Shown: positions 1-10,740, counted from the first letter of the stretch. The stretch is 64,000 nt of DNA from Torymus aiolomorphi (GCA_036365515.1 CM070874.1:206950297-207014296); one strand, 5' to 3'. The notes: generated by a model not told the origin, from the letters alone. Program-made: numbers and translations.

Positions 1-2
1 GG

Positions 3-1478
3 AAGACAGGAGAGAAAGGTGAAAATGTGTACAAAGGCAGACTAGTAATCAGAGGCTTCAAAGACAGAAATGTATACGAATTGAAAGAGACATACGCACC
101 AGTATCCAGATTAGCGATAATCAGAGCGGCGTTAGCCATAATAAATAAATACGACCTAGAGGTATTTCAGATGGATGTCAAAACCGCTTTTCTGAATGGA
201 ATACTGGAAGAGGAGATATACATGGAGATTCCAGATGGTATAAACTGTGATGCAGAAATCAGAAGAACAAGAGTATGCAAACTACAGAAAGCTCTATATG
301 GTCTGAGAATCAGTCCAAAAAGATGGAATGTAAGGTTTTCAGAAGAAGCACTAAAACTAGGACTGGAAAAAGACATAAATGAACCATGCCTGTTTACCTG
401 GAGAAAAGATGGAAAAGGAGTTATGTTAATTCTATACGTAGATGATATACTACTAGCAGGTAATGACAAACAAAAATTAGAAGAAATCAGAGAAAAACTA
501 AGTCTTGTATTTAAAATGAAAGACTTAGGAGAACCAGAGAACTTCTTAGGAATGAGAATAATCAGAGACAGACAAAATAAAACCTTGGCATTAAAACAGA
601 CAGAATACACAGAGAAAATCTTGGAAAGATTTAACGTGACAGAATGCAAAACTCAGAGAACACCCATGGTGACAAGACAAGTTAAAAATAGAGAACTCAG
701 AAGTGAAGAAAACTCGAACGAATCAGAAGAACCAAAAATAAAAACCAAAGCACCATACAGAGAAGCCATTGGAAGTTTGTTATATCTGGCAGGAGCTACG
801 AGACCAGATATCGCATTTGCAGTCAACTATTTATCCAGACGACAAGTAAATCCAACAGAAGAGGACTGGAAAGAAGTAAAAAGAATTTTCAGATATCTCA
901 AAGGAACTTCTGATCTTGGGTTGACATACAGAGCAAAAGACGAACATCTAACGGCTATGAGAGATGCAAGCTTTAGAGATTGTTCAGATTCATCTTCCAC
1001 AGGTGGTTATATAATAAAATTATTTGGTGATTCAATAATGTGGAGAAGTCATAAACAGACGTATGTAACACTGTCAACTTGCCAAGCAGAGTACCTTGCC
1101 ATGAGCGAAGCATGTCAAGAACTTGTATCGTTAGATAAAGCAATCAGAGATATAACAGGCAAAACCATGTATCCAGTCACAATATGGTGCGACAATAAGT
1201 CAGCTATTGATTGCACTCAGATGGATGGCAGTCACAAATTGAAAAACTTTGATGACGATCTAGAAACAATCAGAAGTAACTTAGAAAATAGAGAAAAATC
1301 AGGGAGTAAAAGTCATATGGCAGTCACTCACGGTGACTATATAAAGTCATGTGTCTCAGAAGGAAAAGTAACAGTCAAATGGGTTTCTACTAAAGAAAAT
1401 GAAGCAGACATAATGACTAAACCACTTCCCTTTGATACGCATAAATATTTAAGAGATAAAATAATGAATTCAGAATAG
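3..1478 (+). CDS. Ty1/copia pol, 3' part: reverse transcriptase and RNase H (partial)
   Basis: The frame is open from the left window edge to a TAA at 1476-1478, so the 5' half of pol (gag, protease, integrase) lies outside. Seen directly: the copia RT signature DVKTAFLNG near 176-202, the catalytic YVDD at about 438-449, the RNase H motif STCQAEYLAM near 1075-1105, and the closing copia block with ADIMTKPL near 1408-1430. These order and motifs are diagnostic of Ty1/copia RT-RNase H. The enzyme copies element RNA into DNA in cytoplasmic particles. No internal stop or frameshift is visible over about 490 codons, so this part could be recently active. The coding strand is very rich in CAGA tetranucleotides (see findings). 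Confidence 0.93.
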   Translation, partial: KTGEKGENVYKGRLVIRGFKDRNVYELKETYAPVSRLAIIRAALAIINKYDLEVFQMDVKTAFLNGILEEEIYMEIPDGINCDAEIRRTRVCKLQKALYGLRISPKRWNVRFSEEALKLGLEKDINEPCLFTWRKDGKGVMLILYVDDILLAGNDKQKLEEIREKLSLVFKMKDLGEPENFLGMRIIRDRQNKTLALKQTEYTEKILERFNVTECKTQRTPMVTRQVKNRELRSEENSNESEEPKIKTKAPYREAIGSLLYLAGATRPDIAFAVNYLSRRQVNPTEEDWKEVKRIFRYLKGTSDLGLTYRAKDEHLTAMRDASFRDCSDSSSTGGYIIKLFGDSIMWRSHKQTYVTLSTCQAEYLAMSEACQELVSLDKAIRDITGKTMYPVTIWCDNKSAIDCTQMDGSHKLKNFDDDLETIRSNLENREKSGSKSHMAVTHGDYIKSCVSEGKVTVKWVSTKENEADIMTKPLPFDTHKYLRDKIMNSE

Positions 1479-1549
1479 TTTAAAAATCAGAGAATCGGCA
1501 CTATACACTAATACACATAAAATATAATAATAAATATAAAATCAGATGG

Positions 1550-1585
<36 letters not shown>

Positions 1586-1842
1586 ATTTTCTTCATTTCA
1601 GAGATGACTCCAAACAACACAAATGAAGGACAAATCCCCTAAGTTTTTATACCAGATGTAAAGTTTGTATTCTTTAACAATATAAATAAAATTCAGAAAT
1701 TTATCCAGAGTAATTAATTTATTTAGATTGAGTTTAATACCTACAAATATATATATATACATATACAAGACTCAGAGTATAATTCTATAATATAATCAGA
1801 ATATACGATAATCAGAAGTTGCGTACCCTCGAAGGGAGGGAG
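1479..1842 (+). other. copia 3' untranslated region with AT repeat and polypurine tract
   Basis: A non-coding, AT-rich stretch between the pol stop and the LTR. It holds a TA dinucleotide run at about 1552-1582, several more CAGA motifs, and ends in the purine run GAAGGGAGGGAG at 1831-1842 directly before the LTR, which is where plus-strand DNA priming would be expected. Confidence 0.75.
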
Positions 1843-2165
1843 TGTAAGAGATATGCTTCAAGAGCACGCAACGTAGCAGGCCGCTACGCCTTACACACAC
1901 AGCGAGGAGCTGGCGTTGTATGCTAGCGACAATGGGAGGGCGCCACGTTTCATGCAGAGCAGCGCAGCGGACAGCCAGCCGTCTTCCCCTCTACCCCGCT
2001 CTCCTACCACATGAGAGCGCGAGTGACGCCGCTCTCTCTCTCTCGTGCCGAACGCCGAAGGAACAGGACGCATCGCCTTCGCTACACCCTGTGCCACAAA
2101 CCTACTCAGAGTCTCAATAAAGAGTCTTATTGTTTTATATAGTATTTTGGCCTCTTCATTTTACA
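1843..2165 (+). repeat. copia 3' LTR
   Basis: Starts TGTAAGAG right after the polypurine tract and ends TTTTACA, giving the TG...CA and TGTAA/TTACA inverted ends expected of an LTR. Length is about 323 bp. A poly(A) signal AATAAA lies at about 2116-2121 near the 3' end. The partner LTR and target duplication lie off the left edge, so the right boundary rests on the inverted ends only. Confidence 0.75.
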
Positions 2166-2204
2166 TACCCACTCCAACACCATGTGGAAGTCCACAGGAC
2201 GATT

Positions 2205-2300
2205 TGGGACTGATTTCCACATGGAATCGACATGAAATCCATATGGAATCCGTATAGATTCCATATGGATTCCATATGGATTCCATGTGGAAATCAGTGT
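2205..2300. repeat. Foldback repeat built from CCATATGG/CCACATGG units
   Basis: Near-palindrome: CTGATTTCCACATGGAATC near 2212 is mirrored by GATTCCATGTGGAAATCAG near 2277, and the centre is made of repeated ATTCCATATGG units. It directly follows the copia LTR. The style resembles the 827-bp palindromic element at 56,041, although units differ (TTCC here, GATCCC there). Probably a small non-autonomous DNA element; termini not identified. Confidence 0.55.
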
Positions 2301-2718
2301 AAAATCCACATGGATATTTTCAACAGGGTGGATATTCCCTCCAAAAATGTTTGGTCTCTTCTTCACTCTTCCTCTTGAGTATTTGGCGTCAGGATGAGTG
2401 CTGGTAAATCGTCCTCTGGCATCTCCTGCCATTTTTAAGCTTTGTTAGAAGTCACTTTAATTTTTTTTTTAATCACTATTTTTATATTTCACAAAGTTCA
2501 CAACTATATAAACACAATAATTATACTGTGCAACAAAACACACGAACCTCAAATTACACAAAAAGAACACTTTTTACGTAAAAAGCGACGTAAAACGAAT
2601 CTAAACCATCCGAGTATTCGATTCAGCTGACACTTGTGTTTACAAAAATTAAAGAGCTAAAAGTAGGTTACCGTGTTAAATGCTTACATGTAACATACGT
2701 ATGATATGTGTGTGTTTC

Positions 2719-2812
2719 TTAGTTCATGGTGTATCATAGTCCAACTGTCCAATTATCTATAGTTCAACATAGTTCATGGTGTACCTTAGTCCAATTATCT
2801 ATAGTTCAACAT
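2719..2812. repeat. Two-copy tandem repeat
   Basis: The phrase AGTTCATGGTGTA...TAGTCCAA...TTATCTATAGTTCAACA occurs twice in a row (about 2719-2770 and 2769-2812). No gene overlaps it. Confidence 0.6.
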
Positions 2813-2999
2813 TAGGCCTTTTACAGCTAAAGGAACACAGAACATGATATAAGGAACAGATGCAGAAATACCATGGGTTACTATATCTATATATATGTGG
2901 AACAGCGCTTATTCCTCGCTGTTCCTCTTATATATAGATATACTAAGCCATGTTATTTCTGCATCTGTTCCTTATATTTTTTTAGTGTAACGGGCCTTA
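2812..2999. mobile_element. Small inverted-repeat element (MITE-like) with near-perfect hairpin
   Basis: The core at 2849-2975 folds on itself: ATAAGGAACAGATGCAGAAA on the left is matched by the reverse complement on the right, with arms of nearly 60 bp and a loop of only a few bases. Outer ends TAGGCCTTTTACA (from 2812) and TGTAACGGGCCTTA (to 2999) are also roughly inverted, with TA at the edges as in Tc1/mariner-derived MITEs. No coding capacity. Confidence 0.6.
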
Positions 3000-3536
3000 C
3001 TGTTGTTCATGCCCGATTACTCCAAATCGTTTTATACAATAAAACTGTGGTATATTATTTGATAGATATAATAATTATTCTATGTATTCAATTTTCTTAT
3101 ATATGTATGGTTTATATTCAATTGTTTTATATTATTAGAAATATTTCGACCATGAAAAGTATGAATTACACGTAATTATATACACTGATTGATTTTTGTC
3201 AGTTTTTTCTGTTATTTTTTTCTAATAAAATTGATTTATTTCTACGGCGTATTTATTTATATTTATAAATATATTAATGTAGATTTATTAGAAAGTATAA
3301 AATATATTAACAAATAAAAAAAAAAGAATTCTACCAAAAAATAAAAGAATGTATGTCAAAAAAACTGTATATTGAAAAAAAATGAAATTTCAGTGAAAAA
3401 TCGATAAGTAGTTTAATCAGTATTTTATCAATATCTTAAAAAAAAGTAGATATCGTTTTCGGGTAAAAAGGGGCATATTCTATGGATGTTTTCCTATAAG
3501 AAAAAGCAAAAAAAAATCGAATTTTCTCAAGAAAAA
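3000..3536. other. AT-rich stretch, no gene recognised
   Basis: Strongly AT-rich with A runs. I see no supported gene, RNA or repeat unit, only the short frames expected by chance. Confidence 0.5.
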
Positions 3537-3555
3537 AGGTGTCTAGCACCCTTAA
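3537..3555 (-). repeat. TTAA-ending transposon terminus, copy 1
   Basis: AGGTGTCTAGCACCCTTAA. It cuts into the first gene of Polinton A: homology to the intact upstream part of that gene in Polinton B stops exactly at a TTAA that B also carries. The foreign side lies to the left. TTAA target use is the signature of piggyBac-type elements; the family assignment is inference. Confidence 0.5.
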
Positions 3556-4399
3556 GGCACGAGCTGCGATTAAACGCAAATATAGAATATTAAAATTTGG
3601 GAAAGACAATGTCGAAAAGATTTTAAATGAAACTTTTAAACCAATAGTTGATCCGCTTCAAAAACTTGTAGCTCAGAAAACCGATGAACAAAATAGTGTC
3701 GAAGATAACACCGTCGAACAAAGTAGCGTTAAAAAAAATTAAAGTTTTGACAGTGAGTTTAATGATACGATACAGAATGCCCACGATACATCTTTCGAAA
3801 CAGCAGGTAGCGATATCGAAGATGACTCTGATTTATAAATCAAGGCCCTCAAGCTCAACCAACCCCAGTATCTTGACAAAATTTATGGAGTTCGAAATGA
3901 AAACGGTACATTTTTTATTGGTAATTTACCGATTAGTTTTCATAATAATAAAATTAAAATTAATGGAATAGCATACCCGAGAACTATAGGATTACTCGAG
4001 TTACTCATAGCAAAACAACCAAATAAAAATAATATAAGTACAGATGATTTAAAAAATTATCGCAAAATTTTATAACTATTGTCTGCTTATAAAAGGCGAT
4101 ATGACAGGAACGAAAGGATTCGTGTTCATAATAGTAATAAATTTAATAATATTATTACTCCAATGTTCAATATTACCTCGAAAACAATTACCGGAGAATC
4201 GATTAATGGTAGCTCATTACCTCGTTATAAAATTGCAAAAAAGCGTAGGGCTTTAGACTACGTCTACTGGGACGATCCAAACGAGCTCGTTGACCGGCTT
4301 CACTTACTAGTAGCAGAAAGATCTGCCAGAAATCCAAGTCACGTAAACGAGATACACTCTATAATCGAAGAATTGCGCGAAGCAGGCTATATATATTGA
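3556..4399 (+). pseudogene. Polinton conserved protein ORFx, copy A (5' truncated, stops)
   Basis: Homologous along its length to the gene at 15,904-16,743: shared KARAAIKRKY/KARDAIRHKY start, a DNVEKILNETFKPIVDPL block, IYGVR, GLLELLIAKQP, and the closing block YVYWDDPNEL...NEIHSIIEELREAGYIY. This family recurs in arthropod Polintons between the ATPase and integrase; I know of no proven function. Copy A lost its start at the TTAA breakpoint (3552-3555) and has frame breaks near 3740-3780 and 3830-3860 plus a stop near 4071. The final TATATAT of the gene forms a TATA box for the next gene. Confidence 0.8.
4389..4395 (+). promoter_or_regulatory. TATA box overlapping the end of ORFx
   Basis: TATATAT at the last codons of ORFx (GGC TAT ATA TAT TGA), about 40 bp before the ATG of the next gene at 4430. 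The same arrangement occurs at the equivalent site of Polinton B (16,732), where a TCAGT initiator follows at the right distance. Confidence 0.55.
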
Positions 4400-4429
4400 G
4401 CGCACACGAATATATGAATCATTCTTAAA

Positions 4430-4778
4430 ATGAGCGTTGACGTGTTTGGACGTAACCTTGAAAAAACCGAAGGTAGTCGAGGGCCTCCTGGCGTTGGCTT
4501 TAAAGTCACGACTGACGGTCACTACGACATAGAAAATAAAAAATTAATGTTGCTGATCCTCAACAACCGAGCGATGTTGTAAATTTAGAGACTTTACGAA
4601 ACATTATTCAAATAGAAATTCGAGGAATGACAGACAAGCTACAAAACTTGGAGCTAGTCTGGATGATTTTGATGTAATAGTTGTCAATCATAGAAACAAA
4701 GTTGATGCACAGATATCTCAAATAAAAGCTGACATTTTGGCTATAAAAGAGGCTATGGCCCAAATATTCAATCAGTAA
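4430..4778 (+). pseudogene. Polinton conserved protein (MSVDVFGR type), copy A
   Basis: Begins MSVDVFGR, then a Gly/Pro-rich RGPPGVGFK block and DGHYDIENKKL, closely matching the intact 113-aa copy at 16,774. A one-base frame break near 4545 shifts the reading from the homologous NVADP region, and the C-terminal helix-rich part resumes in another frame up to TAA at 4776. A protein of this type recurs between ORFx and integrase in arthropod Polintons; a structural virion role is possible but unproven. Confidence 0.75.
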
Positions 4779-4788
4779 TTCCACAAAC

Positions 4789-5703
4789 ATGGAACACGAA
4801 AGACTAGTTGAAGAACTGCATAAACCTGCAAGACGCAACTATACACGTCGTAACTTTGACGTGCGTGGTTTGGATGAAACTTGGTAAGCAGATCTGGACG
4901 AAATGATTCCATATGCTCGCGACAATAAGGGCTATAGATACTTGCTCACTATAATCGACATTTTCTCCAAATATGCATGGGCTGTTCCTGTAAAGAAAAA
5001 AACAGGCAAAGATGTCTCGGAAGCTATGAAATCTGTGCTGGTTAAAGGCAGAGTACCAAAAAATCTCCACACCGACGGAGGCAAAGAATTCTATAACACA
5101 GATTTTCAAAAGCTTATGAGTACACACAAAATAAAGTTATATTCAACCTGTAGCAATCTAAAAGCAGCGATATGTGAACGCTTCAATCGCACGCTAAAAA
5201 GTGCAATGTGGAAAAAATTCAGTTTGAGAGGCAACTACAAGTGGCTAGATATTTTACCCAATTTACTTACGGTATACAATAATCGTAAAAATCGTACTAT
5301 CGGCGTGAAACTTAAAGATGTAACATCCAGCTACGAAATAGATATACTCCAGAGATTTGCTCTTAAAATAACTAAAAAGATTAAGCCAAAATTTAAAATT
5401 GGTGATAAAGTTCGAGTGAGCAAGGTTAAAGCAGTATTTGATAAAGGATATACACCTAATTGGCCTACAGAGATATTTACAATTGTACGTATAGCAGCTA
5501 CAAATCCAACAACTTACCATCTAAAGGACTATCAAGATCATCCCGTCTCTGGCGGCTTCTACGAACAAGAACTACTCAAAGCCAAGTATCCAGATATTTA
5601 TCTTGTAGAAAAAGTAATTAAGAAAAAAGGAAGTAAAATTTTTGTAAAATGGCTTAGCTTTGATAATTCACACAATAGTTGGATTGATAAAAAAGATATG
5701 TAA
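4789..5703 (+). pseudogene. Polinton integrase with C-terminal chromodomain, copy A (one nonsense codon)
   Basis: Retrovirus-type (RVE) integrase that inserts Polinton DNA. From the ATG at 4789: N-terminal part ELHKPARRNY, then the catalytic core with first Asp in TIIDIFSKYAW, second Asp in HTDGGKEF, and Glu in CERFNRTLK. A chromodomain-like tail (YLVEKVIKKKGSKIFVKWL...SWID) closes the protein at 5680-5703. Length about 304 codons is normal for the family. One in-frame TAA at 4885-4887 stands where copy B has a Lys codon; otherwise the frame is open. It lies 10 bp after the preceding gene. Confidence 0.88.
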
Positions 5704-5734
5704 TCATGCAAATTGAATGTTTAATAAAAAAAAA

Positions 5735-6035
5735 AAATTTAAATCAAGAACAATGTTTTATTCTTTAACTTATATGTCTTTAACTTATTTGTTTTTACAA
5801 GAACTAATTTTTAACGCTTATTTACAATGCTTCTTAACTATATATATATATTTACATCACTTATTAAACGCGTCGAGACAAGAGTTTTTACTTATTTGCA
5901 ACATCTAGTTTTAAATCACGAACAATGTTTTTTTTATTCTATAACTTATTTACAAGAACTAAATATTCACAACACTTATTTTACACTAAATTCAATATTA
6001 GACGCGCCGAGACAAGTTAAAAAGAGTTCATACTT
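5735..6035 (-). repeat. Imperfect tandem duplication of the 3' end of the OB-fold gene
   Basis: Read on plus, CAAGAACAATGTTTTATTC near 5744 recurs as CACGAACAATG near 5917, and the C-terminal coding piece GACGCGCCGAGACAAG (6001) recurs as ACGCGTCGAGACAAG (5868). So roughly 130-170 bp covering the last codons and downstream sequence is duplicated. Confidence 0.5.
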
Positions 6036-6284
6036 GTTTGCAGCATCTGCTAATTCAAAGAAGAACTTCTCGTCTTCTACTAAGGCGTCCGATACTCGCT
6101 TGGGCAAGAATATCTCAAACTCACTGTCCAGCTCAGCGACGACCTTCGTTCCATATTTTGTCGTAACGAGTTTCAGTTTTGTAACTATAAGCTTGACTCC
6201 TTGTGGTAGATCAGAGAGTTTTTTTGTAAGGAGAAATCCTCCACGTGCGATGGCGTTCAACTTCGAAAGATCCATCTGTAACAT
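5976..6284 (-). CDS. Polinton small OB-fold-like (ssDNA-binding-like) protein
   Basis: About 100 aa. The centre has alternating beta-strand-like segments GVKLIVTKLKLVTTKYGTK and VVAELDSEFEIFLPKRV, the pattern seen in small proteins beside integrase and polymerase genes of insect Polintons and reminiscent of single-stranded DNA-binding OB folds; that function is inference from pattern and position. ATG candidates on the minus strand are at 6284 and 6275. It lies tail-to-tail with integrase and downstream of the polymerase on the same strand, so it may be expressed with replication genes. No internal stop. Confidence 0.6.
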   Translation of the reverse strand: MLQMDLSKLNAIARGGFLLTKKLSDLPQGVKLIVTKLKLVTTKYGTKVVAELDSEFEIFLPKRVSDALVEDEKFFFELADAANKYELFLTCLGASNIEFSVK

Positions 6285-6532
6285 GTACAATTGAGTTGAT
6301 TAATTTTTTTCTTTTTAGTAATGAAACACTCTCTCAATTTCAGATACTAACCTTAGATTTCTCTCGATTTTTTGTTAACTGGTTCGTCAAGGATCGTCTT
6401 AGAAGACCTCTTGAGAGAATCGTCTACGAGGAGTGGATGTTGAGCTGCGAAGAGCGACTGCTGAGCAACAAGGAGCGGATGCTGCGCAGCTAGATGCTGG
6501 TTGTCCCAATGTTCTACTTGCTGCTGCTGCTG

Positions 6533-9500
6533 CTAACTGCTGCTGCTAGGCGGTTCGACTGCTCGAATGAGCTCCGACGGCCGCTGCTCCGCGTTAAATA
6601 GTGGGCTCTCTACTGCGGCGGTCGCCTCGATCCCCTCCTCCTCTCGAAATGCGTCCTCATTGGCCGTTTGCGTTGCGGTGATTGGTGGCTTGACCCCCTC
6701 CTCTCGAGGTGCTTTCTGATTGGTCCTCTCCCTCCCCACTATGCTGTAGTGACCCCAGGGAAGCGTATCTGTAGTGTCGGGCTGTAGACAACGCTTGTCA
6801 TCGTGAGCACTCAACGCAATCTTTTTCTCTTTTTCTGTATGCAGATTGTGATGCCTAGATCGAATATTTCGCTGCTCTCGAGTGACGACGACGTTTTCAC
6901 GAAGACACTTGATGTAGTCGTCAATGGTGATGGTGGCTTTAACCACAGAAATCTTGACACCTTTCGCCTTTTTTATAGGTTTTTGGTTCTGCACTTTAAC
7001 GCTATACATCTTGCTTTGCAGCCCAACAAATTCCAACATGATCTCTCCATTACATTCGTCTTTTATCAAGCCAACCTTCTTTTTATTCGTTCGTGGCATG
7101 TTGAATGGTTTGATCTCCGGATAGTCTGACGTGTCGAATTCATTAATATCCTGTCTCATCACGTTGTACATGTCGACACCTGTCACCTCGTATACCAGAC
7201 TATCCGTATCGGTGTATAATAGCTTGCCCTGGTCATCTACACGATCTAGCATATAGTCATAGTGGAACCTGTAGACTAATGTCTTGGACAAATCCAATAC
7301 TGCCAATCCGATCTAAATTGGTTTCCTTATGGAAATCTCCGTGCGTAATAGCTGCACAGCAACAAGGTTTTCATCAAGAATGTCACTGCTGTGAAAATTC
7401 GGTTTTGAAATAAGTACTTCAGCTCGATAGCGACCTTTCCACTTAGTGACCAGCTTCACGTCGACGCGTTTTCTCTCGTTTTCCATCGTTTTACCATAAA
7501 CAGCCTTGTTGAACAGTTTGAAAAGCATTTCTTAAAACTCATTTTTGGCTTCCTTTCGTTTCGCACTGTTCAAATCAATATATTGTTTTAGCGAACGACT
7601 CTGTTTGAATTTAATAGCTCGATGTACTTTGACGAGAACTAAGCCATGTTTCAACGCCTGTTTAAGTGCTCGATAATGAAGCACATAACGTTTTTTGTCG
7701 TGAAGCGTAGTCATAAGTTTATACTGCTTTGAACCTGGAGGTACCTTGTGCTCAGCACAGAATGGTAGGTCTTTGTGAGCATCATGGAGTGTTTCGGGGT
7801 ACTTCAGGTCTACTTCAACAAAATATCCAAAGTCCTCGTCATCGGAAATATTGAAGAAGTTTGTCTCATTGACATTTTTCACCCACTCAAAGCCGCCATA
7901 TGGTAAGGACTCAGTCATCGCCCAACCGTATAAGTTGTTGACGTCAAAATACATTAAATATTTCTCATCCTCGTCAAAGTTATATCCTTCTTTCATATAC
8001 GGGTTGTTCGCTTTTGCATAGCGATTGCAACACTGGCTGATTCCTCCCCGTATGCCTCGCTCAATAAACATTAACATGTCTACATCCGTAAGAAGTTCGA
8101 GTTTAACCTGTAAAAAAAAGTTTATTTAAGAATAATAAAGGGATATATTTTTTTTTGTTTAATAATTAAATTTATACCTGAGTATTTTTGAGCATAGCAT
8201 CCCATGTGAGACCTGGCGTTGTGTAGTAATGTACGGGATCCAACTCGTAAGCTTCTAAACAATTATTTCTAAAGTTTTCAAAAACTTCAGCCAGCAGTAT
8301 AACGTCTGTCTTGAGATAAAAGTCAGAATATTGCCCAAGATCTTGAACTTTAAAACTCTGCCAAACCTTTTGAGCATGCTCATAATCCTCCTCGCTGATG
8401 TTAGTGTTGTATAAACTGCTGAAAAAGTCATCCTTTGAAGGAAGATTCGACTCTTTCAGCTTTTCGAACGACGAGACATAGTCATAAGGGAATACCCCTT
8501 TTCTTTTTAAGAGTGCAATTTGTTCATCAGTGAATCCATCTTGCTTGAACATGCACTCTAAAGTATCAAGCTTCTCCAAATATGATGATAACTTGTCCAG
8601 AGACGAGGCCATAAATTAAAAGAGTCTATAAATCTCAAATTTATGTCTGTACCTTTCACAAACTTCGTAAAAGATATATTTTTCTTTTGTTTGTGGAAGT
8701 AATGAAACTCGTCCCGAGAAGCATGTCGCTATTTCTCTAATAAAGAGATGCGAATCGTATCCACTCAAATTATGAAATACTATTGGGATTGTTCTCGAGT
8801 CTTGGAAGCCGATGTTACATTTGTTGTGTGCAGCTCCACGACATCTGTAATAATTTTAGAAATGATAGAAAATTAAAAGAAAATTAATAAAGAAAATTAA
8901 TAATACCCACTTTCCAGTAAAGTGACAGTGGTCACGAACTCTCTTGTCAGTGTCGGTGAATGGTATCTCACAAATGTGACATATACGAGCACCGTCGAAC
9001 ATTATTTTTTCGCTAGGTGTTAAGTCATTCATTGGTCGTGGATTTTTGTATGCATTATTTAGTTTCACAGCGAAAGAGTGAAGACTTTGAACAAACCATT
9101 TAGCCGGAGATTCAGCATCTTCTCTTTCTTGCCTGTAGCTTTTATATTCAGAAAGACTGTTGTCAGCTACATTTGACAAAAAAACCCACGCTGAACGGTT
9201 TGTGACTTTGGTAAGCTCGTTCATTGCCAGTCACTGGCTCTAATATACATTCAAAGTCTGTTTATATTACGAATGGAACTCGATTTTTGCAACCAACGTT
9301 TTTAAACTGTAAAATATTGTCTTTGATTGATGGGAGTGTAATTTTACACTTATTAATTTTTTCGCAGTCAATCGCATGCTTCGTCAGCTTCTCTTCAGTC
9401 CAGAAAAAATGTAAACATCTATCGCAGATGAAACTTTTCTGTCTATGAGCAGATACCTGACTTCGTACAAGTCTTGATATATTTTTTATCCATACATAGT

Positions 9501-10294
9501 GATGTTTAAATACTATGTCACGAGTCTCTCCCTCCTCCTCCCCCTCCTCCTCCTCATCCACATAATGACTTTCAACAAGAAGTAGATTAACATGCTTTTC
9601 CTGCTTGCGAGATGTCAAGTGTCGTGGTAAAACTTCGAAAATTTTTCCTTTTTTCTTCAAATAATAGATATTCACTGAAACATCATTCTGTTTTTCAAAT
9701 TTTCCAATTTTTTGAGGATCTACAGGAAATGCAATCCCTTCAAAGTTGAGTTCATTGTTGTATGCAATATATGAAGCTACTCGATTTGTATTGTCATTAT
9801 TAGGGTGCAAGGCTGACAGAATAGCCCACTTAAAACATTGATCGTCATTTTTTACGTTAACACATGCCTTTTTGTTTTTGATGAATGGAAATAAATCTAC
9901 GTAAGAGCTCCCCCTCATCGGATTAAACTTATAAATATTTATAACTAAATTTAAAATCGACTTGAGGGACCAGCCTGATTCTCGCTCTTGAAATGCTTCC
10001 ATTTCCGTGTCGATGGGCTGCTGCACATTCATAACAAACCACTCATTTAAGTCTGTAGTTGAATAGATGGGAGCAGTCTTCGTATTAAAATATTTAATAT
10101 CATCAATTTCTTCATCATTTTTTACAATTCTGTACTCAGCAGCCAAGACTGTATTAACTTTGAGAACAGGATGTTCCTCAAGAGCTTCAGTGACTTTCGT
10201 AATGAACTGCTTTTTAGCATCTTTCATGAAAGCTAATATATCAAGATGCCTTCGGTTAGTAATGACACCCGTTTTTATTCGATTTTCGAAGGTC
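6533..10294 (-). pseudogene. Polinton protein-primed DNA polymerase B (intron-containing, several lesions)
   Basis: Replicates the element. Order from the N terminus: NPMRGSSYVDLFPF block and a CDRCLHFF zinc-finger-like motif (about 9,350-9,930), exonuclease motif TDFE near 9,245, a Cys/His cluster ICEIPF...RDHCHFTG (8,920-8,985), FMASSLDKL (8,590), palm motif A DVNNLYG (7,930), motif B KLFNKAVYGKTMEN (7,480-7,520), motif C DTDSLVYE (7,190-7,215) and the family C-terminal WGHYSI (about 6,735), followed by an extra Ser/Pro/Glu-rich tail to 6,533. Two clear introns: 8,845-8,910 and 8,108-8,177, both GT-AG on the minus strand. Lesions: stops at 9,262, 7,532 and 7,313, frame changes near 9,170 and within 8,620-8,690. 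Not functional as read. Confidence 0.9.
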
Positions 10295-10296
10295 GA

Positions 10297-10593
10297 CTAG
10301 ACGTCATCCCAAACGACTGTAGGATTATTCGCGGCTGTATCATTATTCTCGTTTAAACCAGCACCTACGTGATGTTCACTCAACAGATGTAGAACGCTGT
10401 TAATAAGAGCAACCCCCGCTTGAAGTTTCTGCTTATCGGACACTGACAAGTTTTGAGATGAATTTTGGGCTTTGAGTAGAGCGGCATGTCCCATCTCTAT
10501 GTATGTGTTTATATCGTCAACAGTACGACCACCAAGTATGGCTTGGTACACTCTCCATAACGTATGAGCTGTATCCTTACAATCTTGAGCCAT
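10297..10593 (-). CDS. Small Polinton ORF upstream of polymerase (MAQD type)
   Basis: 98 aa starting MAQDCKDTAHTLWRVY and ending VVWDDV. It is in the same frame as the polymerase, separated from the polymerase's own N-terminal block (FENRIKTG...) only by a TAG at 10,297. It could therefore be the original polymerase N terminus cut by a nonsense codon, or a separate gene. No known domain recognised; predicted mainly helical with an Asn/Ser-rich linker. Confidence 0.5.
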   Translation of the reverse strand: MAQDCKDTAHTLWRVYQAILGGRTVDDINTYIEMGHAALLKAQNSSQNLSVSDKQKLQAGVALINSVLHLLSEHHVGAGLNENNDTAANNPTVVWDDV

Positions 10594-10641
10594 GTTAGAA
10601 TTGTTTGAGTTACTCGAACCGGCGACTGCATGATTTTCGCA

Positions 10642-10740
10642 TTAACTCCAACTGTCGTCATCTTCATTAGCAACATCATTCCGAGTGTTCATGTACACTT
10701 TCCACAGGTTAAGACCTATATCCATAAACTCTTGTGCCAT
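10642..10740 (-). CDS. Short ORF related to the start of the MAQD ORF
   Basis: 32 aa beginning MAQEFMDIGLNLWKVYMNTR and ending DDDSWS. The spacing of MAQ, D, LW and VY matches the first 16 residues of the neighbouring ORF at 10,297-10,593, suggesting a tandem duplication of an upstream leader or first exon. Too short for a confident gene call. Confidence 0.35.
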   Translation of the reverse strand: MAQEFMDIGLNLWKVYMNTRNDVANEDDDSWS

